Assembly: GCA_033002965.1 (NCBI GenBank)
Contig: JAURVB010007728.1
Location: 1 to 64,000, forward strand
Direction of reading: 5' to 3'
Length of the DNA: 64,000 nucleotides
DNA from: Piper betle
Taxonomy: Eukaryota > Streptophyta > Magnoliopsida > Piperales > Piperaceae
Shown here: piece after piece, positions 55,885 through 64,000 of the stretch
Layout: the number at the start of each line of letters is the position of its first letter
Numbering within the stretch: position 1 is the stretch's first letter
The notes under the pieces: model-generated
Told to the model about the DNA's origin: nothing
The model's input: only the letters and a program-made list of their open reading frames with translations
Database searches by the model: none
Translations under genes and position numbers: made by a program

Positions 55885-57020
55885 ATTACACAAATTGCTA
55901 TATTGGCATCAAACACCACCCATGTTCTTTGCTCGTTGGGTGCTCTTCCTCTTATTGTGATGGACCGTCTTGAGCATATTCTTGTGTGATATGGAAGCCG
56001 CAGGAAAGCATGATCTATAAGCTCAAGTGGCCTATTATTTTGAGTTTCAACCATCAGATTTGTAGGTTTACACTTGAATTTCTGGTGCCCGAATTCCCAC
56101 AGGCTGCCATTTTAGAGCTCTGCATTAAGCTTTCCTTTCTGGTGGCTATGTCTACTCCATTTTGATTGTTTTGCTAGATTTGCACAATTTTGCTGTAGTT
56201 TGATTTCATTTTTTCTTACAACATGATATAATGCTAGTGGGTATATATTTCTTTGTATTAATGATTCATATAGCTTCGTTGTAATTTGCTTTGACCAGAC
56301 ATGGTGAATCAGTTAGTTACCAATGATCATTCCCTGATCGGCAATTTCACCAAGCAAGATCTACAATATGCCTCATTGCTACAGGTTCTATCGTTCGCTA
56401 TATGAGCTTTCGAAACATTGATAAAGTGATAACAAAGTTCATTCTGATAATGTTATGCCAATCTACTCTTCATCCTATTTGTCATTGCTCTCAAAAATAC
56501 AAGAAAAGCATATTTCTTGTTCGTGAAGTAGTGAATGCTAGCTAGAGTTTTTTAGTTTTTATCTTGCGACATTTGTGAACCGTATGATGTGCCAAATTTG
56601 ACATTTCTTAGGTTTTAATACCGGCTAGTATTATTCATTATTAATTGAATCAGTATATTCTGGTCTAAACAGCGAAACATGGTTGATCTGATTCGGTTAT
56701 TTCTTGTCGTTGATAAATTTCTTATGATACTTTCTAGAGGAGTTATTGATAAAAGAAAGTTAATTTTAACTTCTTATAATTATGATAAAATCACTTATAC
56801 TATCAATTTCATCATTGAAAAACATCATTAGCCTATCGTAATTGTTAGTCAAAAAATTGCAGGTCTAAAATTTACCATAAGAAACGATATTAGATGCGGG
56901 CTTAAAATTAATCACACTGCAAAAAGTATAGACGAGTGAAGTTACAGATTTTTATTTTGGTAAGATATTAAGGATTAAACCAAGGACCATTTTATTTATA
57001 ACAGATATTTATTGTAGTCT

Positions 57021-57057
<37 letters not shown>

Positions 57058-57484
57058 CCTTTTTTAAAAAAACTTAATATATTATAATTTATTAATTATT
57101 TGATATTCATTATTCGTTACTTTCATAAATTTACGTATTTAAGAATTATAAACTTTAAATAGGGGTTTTAGATGATTAAGATTTCCTGCTTCTAATTGTT
57201 ATACTAAAAGGGTAAATTGCAATTTAGTTTACTTTTAAGAATAAGATATAAAATATGATATTAATTAAACTAATATTTTTTTCAATATAAAATAAAAGGT
57301 AATATTGTAAAATAATTAGCAGACATGTGACATTGTCATATTGTCTTCGTTTATATATATAAGTTTCCAACATTCGAGTCTATATAATTACCTATAATTT
57401 AGTTTAATTTAGTCAAACACATCATTCAATATGGTCTTCAAGTTTTCTCTTATATCTATTATCAAGTAATAATCCAACCCAAGT
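55885..57484. other. DRP2 3' UTR, then AT-rich spacer
   Basis: The 3' UTR likely ends between 56200 and 56300. A TA run lies at about 57024-57053. No gene is seen. Confidence 0.45.
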
Positions 57485-60342
57485 TGTAAAACCCACAATT
57501 CGAATCAGGGTTTTATATTCAGAACCGGTTGGTTTGACTGTTATTTTTGAGTCGAGTCAGTTTTAGAACACGTGTATTAAGCCGACACCAGTTATGTGTA
57601 TGTGCTATGAGGTTCACGCGTACCCAAGTATATGATGATAACGTCATGAACACAGCAGAACAGATTGAGTTCCCGATTTTTTAGGATTTAATACGAATCA
57701 GTTATTATTCTTAACTCTAGACGGAGTCGAGTCCAGTCTTATTTACAAGTTTGCCACCCTAGTATATTTTCTCCCTCCCTCGACACTTTCTTCTTCCTTC
57801 CCGTCGAACCCTAACCGCACCACCCTTTTTCTTGCCATCGTCGCTGTCGCCACGGCCGACGCCGCCTTGCCACCGATCGTCGCCGCCAGGCCTCGCCGTG
57901 GCGTTGCCGTGCCGCCCTGAGCGCTGCCGGCCATCGTCCGGCCTCCACGACGCTAGATTGCCGCGCCTAGCTCGTGCCTGCGTTGCACTCGCGTCGTCAA
58001 TTCTGTTGCCGGCGACCGTCACCGCCGTGATCTAGTGGTCGCCTCAGCACCTTCGACGCTCCAGTGAGCTTCCCTAACCAGATTGGATCCCATCGCTGCC
58101 CATCTCGACCGGATCTAGTCACCCACCACTGCCGCCTCTGTTTTGGCCATTTTCTGGCGAGCCACCGCCTCCGCTGACCAGGTCGATGTCGTAGATGCGT
58201 CGGGCTCTCCGAGCCGGTTCCAACGGTAGCCAATACCCTTGCTATTGAGCCGGTAGATGCTGCCTGACGACTCTCACCGGAAAACTCGTCGCAAGCTGCC
58301 GGAAAACCACTGGAAACAGCCGAAAAACAGTCGAAACATGCCGAAAAATCGGATTCGTTGGAATTCGCCGGATCTTCTGTGGAGCTTACCCAGTCGATCC
58401 GATCGAACTTCGGATGCCGACGAGCCCCGAATTCGAGTTCCGAGACGCGCAAAGAAACCCTAATTGCCGTTGATTGCCGACGACGTGAGGTATAATTACC
58501 TCCAATTTGATTATTTAAAATTGATGATGATTGTTAGCATAGCATGCTATAATTGAATAGTTGTCATGATGAATGCCAGACTATGAATGAAGTAAAGATG
58601 TGCATGATGTGATTAACAAGGAATAAAGGTTAAGTGATCTGATGAAGTAAACTAAATTTGAGCATGATAATCGAGTACAACGTAACTTAGGAAATATAAT
58701 AAGATTGGTGTTAATATGATAAGTTGGAATTATTTTCACATTTATAATTGTTGATTGTTATGGTTGATGTTTGTATTGTGAGTGTAATTGATCATGACGA
58801 GTTTGATTCATCATTTAGTTAGCGGGCGTTAGTATTTAGTTTTGATGTTTGTATTGTGAGTGTCAGTATTGATCATGACGAGTTTGATTCATCATTTAGG
58901 TACGAAGTAGGAGCTCGCCAACTAGGTGCGATGACATGCTTGGAGCTTTTACCAGGTCCGTTTAGGACTCGCCTCATGTTTTTACTCTATTCTATTGTAT
59001 GTTTGTTTTATTGCCTGCAGGACGGGTTAAGTGGTATTTTATTAGATCCCACTTAACTCAGGTCATTGAGCTGAACAGTTTTCCGGATTAATAACCCCTC
59101 GAGGATGAGATCCTCAAGGATGATTTCGAAAACAAGATCCACCACAAGTTGCCATCAGGCTTATTATATAAATCCCTTCCCAGACCTATATATATAATTT
59201 TATCGAGTTTTCTATGAGACGAGAGATGGAGAAACCGACTACACGTACCATGAGCAGATGCCGTGAAAGTCAAAGCGGGCTCTGGATTAGTGCAGCTGAC
59301 TGTTCCATTCCCAAGGGATCCTGATAACTCCGCGTTTGAGTTCCTCACACCTGGAGAACGTGGAGGTTTATAGGTACTGTTTAGTACAGCACATGTCCGG
59401 ACTTGTGGTTTAAAGGTTACTAAAGGCAACTGCGTGAGAGTACTCGGCCTTCGTGCTCAAGGCAAGGAGAAATATGGAGGTCAGGAGAGGGCTTAGGATT
59501 CGAGACCAGAAAATGAAGTAAGAAAATGTCGAGAGAGGCATCAGCAGCAACAGATCTATTAGTTCGGGATGCTATCGGGTCTGCAGCCCAGTGGCTCCTC
59601 AGTAGGTGCCCTTCAGAGTGTTCACGAGGAGTATATGATATTTTCTTTCATATGAAAGTTTGCTCTCATAACCAGCTTGTTACAGTTATTTTATTTTCCG
59701 GACCAGTAACACTTATTACTAACGTGTTTTTATACTATATGTAGGTAATAATCACGAGTTGGAGGAACCAGTTTGGACGGGGGAGCACTGTTGTTGCTTG
59801 CACACATGTCATTCGATTAAGTGGTTATATTGTGTTTATGATGTTATTATATGGTGAATGGTGTGATTAAATGCTTTAGACATGATGATGTGACATAATT
59901 AAATGTGAAGACATGATGAGAGAAGGTGAAACATAAATAGATTGCGCAGTGGAAGCGTGTGGGTTGAGACCCAAGTTCTAGAATGAGTTTACAGCATATT
60001 AGATCGTGTGTGAATGAAATTGTTGATATATGCATATATACTTGTATATATTATTTTGACAGGGTGGACCCTAATTGCACTTTTAGGAGACTCTGTCCGT
60101 TGTATTTCAAAATTTTTATGTTATTTTTATCGTAATTTTATTAGTGTGTAAATTAGTTTGAATGTAATCAATGTAGTATAATGTTAGGATTCTGAGCATT
60201 CATCCATGTATGATGAGTCGTATCTTCATCTTAAGATGCCGAGATTAGATCCGCATGAGTTGGGTTCGGGTTAGCCAACCTAACTGGGGCCTGTAAAATG
60301 CCAGTTTGGTTCACGAGCATGAACCGAATTTGGGGTATTATA
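57485..60342 (+). mobile_element. 5' LTR of family A retroelement
   Basis: 2858 bp, from TGTAAAACCC to GGGGTATTATA (CA decayed to TA), directly followed by a primer-binding site. It matches the 3' LTR at 63905 over the 96 bp visible there. It has the family GC-rich block (57780-58480) and a TATA box near 59163. An internal direct duplication of about 55 bp (58765-58818 and 58843-58899, around GATCATGACGAGTTTGATTC) is not present in the other copies. Confidence 0.88.
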
Positions 60343-60346
60343 GAAA

Positions 60347-60360
60347 TGGTATGAGAGCCA
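60347..60360 (+). other. Primer-binding site (tRNA-iMet)
   Basis: TGGTATGAGAGCCA differs at one position from the usual complement of the initiator tRNA-Met 3' end (TGGTATCAGAGCCA). It lies four bases after the 5' LTR end. Confidence 0.85.
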
Positions 60361-61389
60361 CTCTCGGTTGATTAAGATATAAGATACTTTTATAGGTAAT
60401 GTGTGTATAAAAACTGCTCCAAGTCCAGCTGGCAAGTATGTTTCTTTTGATTTTCTTTACATGCAGATCTTTTTTTCATAACTTAGTTACCTAACACTAT
60501 ATTCAAGACTTGATCAGAAGTATGTGGAATTGGCCTTAGTCGAGCTGACTGGTCATTTCTTTGGATTTTTTCGTGATTTAGTTAGATGTGAGCAGGGAAT
60601 GTTGTAGTGCTAGCAGAGGTAGAATGGGTATAAGATTTCATCTTATACCAGATTCGGATGTCAGCAGATGTGAGCAGGAATCTGACAGGATTGTCATGAT
60701 GGGCTTAGAGACCCACTAGTTCTGTCCATCGCATAAGTGAATTGGATGATTGACCAGGTGTTCGTGTTTTGTATATCACCACATTAGTCTTGTTTCCATG
60801 GGACATAGTGTACATGATGGGAATGAGTTAAAAAGAAAAGGGGTAACAGTAAGGAGCTTGAAGTATAGAGATACTGATAAGTTAGTTGGCACATGAGATG
60901 GACCACTTTCAGAAGATAGTGATGAATGACGATGAGTAGTGAGGTGGATCGACAGTGCAATGGGCACTTCACCACCTCCCCTCCCTTTTCCACTAGTTTA
61001 TGACCTACGGGCAACAGTTTTGGCTTCACTTTGCCAGACAGAGGTCTCGATATGATGAGGAAAAGATCAGGACTACTATTGCCTATGAAATCAGTTATTT
61101 GACTAAATTCTACTAGAGATAAGGCACCAGATCAGTGATTGCCATTTGAAGGCCAGTCAGCATTGATAGAAGTAGCCACTCAAGATTTCAAGAGATTACA
61201 ATGAGTTCAGCATAGGTTTACCATTATATGTGTCAGCACATGATCCAAACCCTCTAGATCAGACACGTATGGTTGGATAACCTGAGCCTAGTTGTTAGCA
61301 GCCAAGATATGTCAGAGATAGTAGAGTAGATTTATGATGTATACGATCAAGATCAGAATTTTAGCATCTAGATAGAATTGTTGCAGACA

Positions 61390-61572
61390 GAGTTGCACAA
61401 CCGCCAACCGAGTTGCACAACCGCTGATTGAGTGCACAATCACCAACCGAGTTGCACAACCGCCAACCGAGTCGCACAACTACCGCCGAGGTGCACAACC
61501 GCTGTCCGAGATGCACTACCACCAACCGAAGATGCACTACCACCGTCCGTGTATTGCCCATCTACCGACCGA
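61390..61572 (+). repeat. Minisatellite, unit about 20 bp, 8-9 copies
   Basis: Units like GAGTTGCACAACCGCCAACC repeat with substitutions and one- or two-base length changes. It lies in the non-coding interior of the retroelement. A minus-strand frame across it is a by-product of the repeat. Confidence 0.85.
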
Positions 61573-63891
61573 GTAGATTAGTTAGAGCTTAGTAGGGCCA
61601 GAACTTGAGGAACAAGATATAGCTACAATGGGAATTAATAGAACAGAGAAGAGTTAGGAAAACTGAACTTATTTGGATGAGATGGCATAGGATATGACTT
61701 CACAGCTCTCTTGCAATCATTGTCTTGACCTGATGCCCTTGGGTCAGATGTATATTACAAGATAACCCCATCAGGCACTGTCAGTGACAGTCTCATAGGG
61801 AGGCGCATGGATAGAGTTAGGGAACATGATAGTATGACCTCCAGATGGGACAGTCACAATGATCAGATTGTTCAGACTACATGATAGTACATCAATGGGC
61901 CACAACCAACATACGCAGATCAGACGGTTAGTAGATGGTCACACACACAGTTTGACCTATTTAGTGATGGACCATCAGTGATAGGAGTTAGACTTGTACT
62001 AGAGGATTGGGCATAGATAGAAGGTTAGTGAGGAAGTGTCCTTTAGAAGGATAGTGATTCCCTTGTGTTTCGCTAGCACAATTAGGTTCTCACCTTGAAC
62101 CATAGGGTTGAGCCTTACCCTGAGTATAGAAGTACCTTCATGGTACTAATTAGGGCTTACAGTACAGGTAGATGTTTGCAGATCGATCTTCCGATGAGGA
62201 TTTCACCCCAGCTTAAGAACGATGTCGACAGGGACTTCAGACAGAACAGGCCATGCTGACCAGTCAAAGTGATATCAATGTATGCTCATCTTCATTGATA
62301 GCATTGCTTGAGAGTCTACCACAGCAGTAGTAGTCATGTGAGTTAAGATTAGTACAACAAATCGGTATGGGATGACAGGTCACACACCACTGAAGAGCGG
62401 ACGAGACATGTGTTAAACCTCACTATGAGTCCCCGTAGACTTGAGGGGAGACAGTGGTTCTTTGGGTCGTTTGAACCCCGCCCGTTTAGAAGTGCATGAC
62501 TAGTATAGTATCGAGAAATACGTGCCTACTATTAGCTGATTGAACTAGAGCCACTTAGGAGCCGTTTCTGAGATTCGTCATTGATTGACTGTTCCACAGC
62601 CTGATCACCTGTGGCATAAGTGAATTATGGTGATCTTAGAGACAAGTCCATAGACCTACCGATATTTTGGCCACCCAATATGCTACATAGGGATTTCATC
62701 TCCCTTGCCATTTGCATGATACCCTGACCTGACTACAGATCAGAGTGACATACCTATGTAGCAAGTTTTTCTTAGCCTAGTGGAGTTCCCTCATTTACCT
62801 AGCGTCAGATACCACATGTGAGAATGAGATATCACTAATTGAGAGTTCTTGAGCAGTGTGACTAGGTTTCCACGAGATTCAGTTCCCTTCCTATAACCCA
62901 GAGATGTCAGACAGAGTAGAGCTTCCACTTGAGAATTTTCACTCACCCCTCGAGATATATGTCAGTTCTACTATCAGTTTACCCAGATGATTGAGATGAG
63001 TATACATTGCCTAGAGCACATGCCACAAACCAGATGCAGGCTCTACAGCACCATGCAGAGTATGTTATCATACTCCTTGAGATACACTATGTATGTACAG
63101 GTGTTCTCGCTTCCTTTCAGCAGTAGTTAGTGGTTGTATAGATAGCCACTAGAGCCATAGTATACAGTAGAGTCATAGCAGCTATCCTTGTCCTCTTATA
63201 GAATAGAGTGAGATATTTGACTCAGGACCGAGTCAACTAGGACCCAGTGAGCGGTCCAGTTCCTTACATAGGGACACCTGAGAGTTGGATCTAGACTAGC
63301 GACAGTGAGCCATGCAGCTCATTAGTTTATACACTCGACCTAGCAGGAGACCCATAGCACTCTTTAGGTTGGTTGTAGGACTTAGGAATAGAGTTTCCTG
63401 AAAGTACATGTAGGTGACTTTTCGCAGATGAGGATTAGAGGGACATGGGTAGATGCTAGCAGGTAGGTCTTACCCTCGATGTAGTTTTCCCAGATATAGC
63501 TTAGATTAGAGCCTTGCAATACTCTAGAATATCTGCTTGACCTACCCAGTAGGCCCTTAGGGGTGACCTTGGTTTTCCCGCCAAGTTAGTAGTAGGGATC
63601 AGAACATAAGAGCATGATGATGGTAATGTCAGAACAGTCACAGACAGTAGTAGGGATCAGAACAGAAGAGAAGGATGATGGTCATGTCAGAACAGGCACA
63701 GATAGCTTAGAAACAGAATGTTGATATTGACAGCATTACAAGCAGAACCCGCCATGACGGTGCAACTACAGTCAGTGAGGATGTACATGACTATTGAAAA
63801 GTAGAGGATATAACTGATGTGTATCCCAGCTTCTAGGTATTAGTTTCAGTAGAACCTCCTTGAGTTGAAATTTCGAGGACGAAATTTTTAT

Positions 63892-63904
63892 AAGGAGGGA
63901 AGAT
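63892..63904 (+). other. Polypurine tract of the family A retroelement
   Basis: AAGGAGGGAAGA directly before the 3' LTR, the expected plus-strand primer position. Confidence 0.75.
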
Positions 63905-64000
63905 TGTAAAACCCATGATTCGAGTCAGGGTTTTATATTCAGAACCGGTTAGTTCAACCATTATTTTTGAGTCGAGTCAGTTTCAGAACACGTGTATTGA
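63905..64000 (+). mobile_element. 3' LTR, first 96 bp (cut by the window end)
   Basis: Begins TGTAAAACCC and aligns without gaps to 57485-57580. Ten of 96 positions differ, all of them transitions. Confidence 0.9.

Larger units (their letters stand above)
60343..63904 (+). mobile_element. Internal region of the family A retroelement, non-coding
   Basis: Lies between primer site and purine tract. No open frame above about 80 codons and no recognisable gag, protease, integrase or RNase H motif. A weak reverse-transcriptase echo may exist near 62286 (CTCATCTTCATTGATAGCAT, reading LIFIDSI where Gypsy enzymes have FIDDI). The stretch TTTCGAGGACGAAATTTTTA just before the 3' LTR is typical of plant Gypsy elements and supports that superfamily. 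It is either a heavily mutated autonomous copy or a LARD-type non-autonomous element. Confidence 0.7.

Noticed and set aside
61361..61561. Minus-strand 66-codon Val/Leu-rich frame
   Set aside because: It is a translation of the 20-bp minisatellite.

Overview
This is a stretch of plant nuclear DNA. The evidence is GT-AG introns, plant-specific gene families (LOB-domain, ICR/RIP, DRP2, RCI2/PMP3), long Gypsy-type LTRs and tRNA-iMet primer sites. The strongly GC-rich first exons of the LOB-domain and DRP2 genes beside AT-rich introns favour a monocot. The species cannot be named from the window.

Five protein genes are supported. From left to right they are: a class I LOB-domain transcription factor (LBD1/LBD11-like, +, 6.0-6.7 kb); an RCI2/PMP3 small membrane protein (+, 16.4-16.6 kb); an interactor of constitutive active ROPs (ICR2/3-like, -, 20.2-23.3 kb with 5' UTR exons to about 24.4 kb); mitochondrial ribosomal protein uL29m/MRPL47 (+, 27.4-28.8 kb); and a 22-exon dynamin-related protein 2 (DRP2, +, 47.5-55.9 kb). 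ICR and MRPL47 are divergently arranged. There is no functional clustering; these are independent housekeeping or developmental genes set in repeat DNA.

Most of the rest is transposon-derived. The left third holds TRIM-like pieces (531-899, 12012-12206), a CACTA-like MITE (3642-3922), two small fold-back repeats and a truncated Gypsy LTR (9415-10392). A likely Pack-MULE carrying a dead trihelix-gene fragment lies at about 18.7-19.9 kb. Between MRPL47 and DRP2 sits a TE island. It has a 4.7 kb MULE-like element (29.6-34.3 kb) containing an inverted array that resembles amplified Gypsy-LTR sequence, followed by three near-complete solo LTRs of one family and one older LTR split by a nested insertion. 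The right end is a member of the same family with both LTRs (57485 to beyond the window), whose 3.6 kb interior has no recognisable intact gag-pol.

Two observations stand out. First, three otherwise well-preserved genes (LBD, ICR, DRP2) together carry six single-base indels, all in short mononucleotide runs. The family sequence and exon phases predict the intact frame each time, so these look like assembly errors rather than gene death. Second, the promoter/5' UTR of DRP2 is present as two direct tandem copies of about 530 bp, the upstream one CpG-decayed. No rRNA, tRNA or CRISPR feature was seen.
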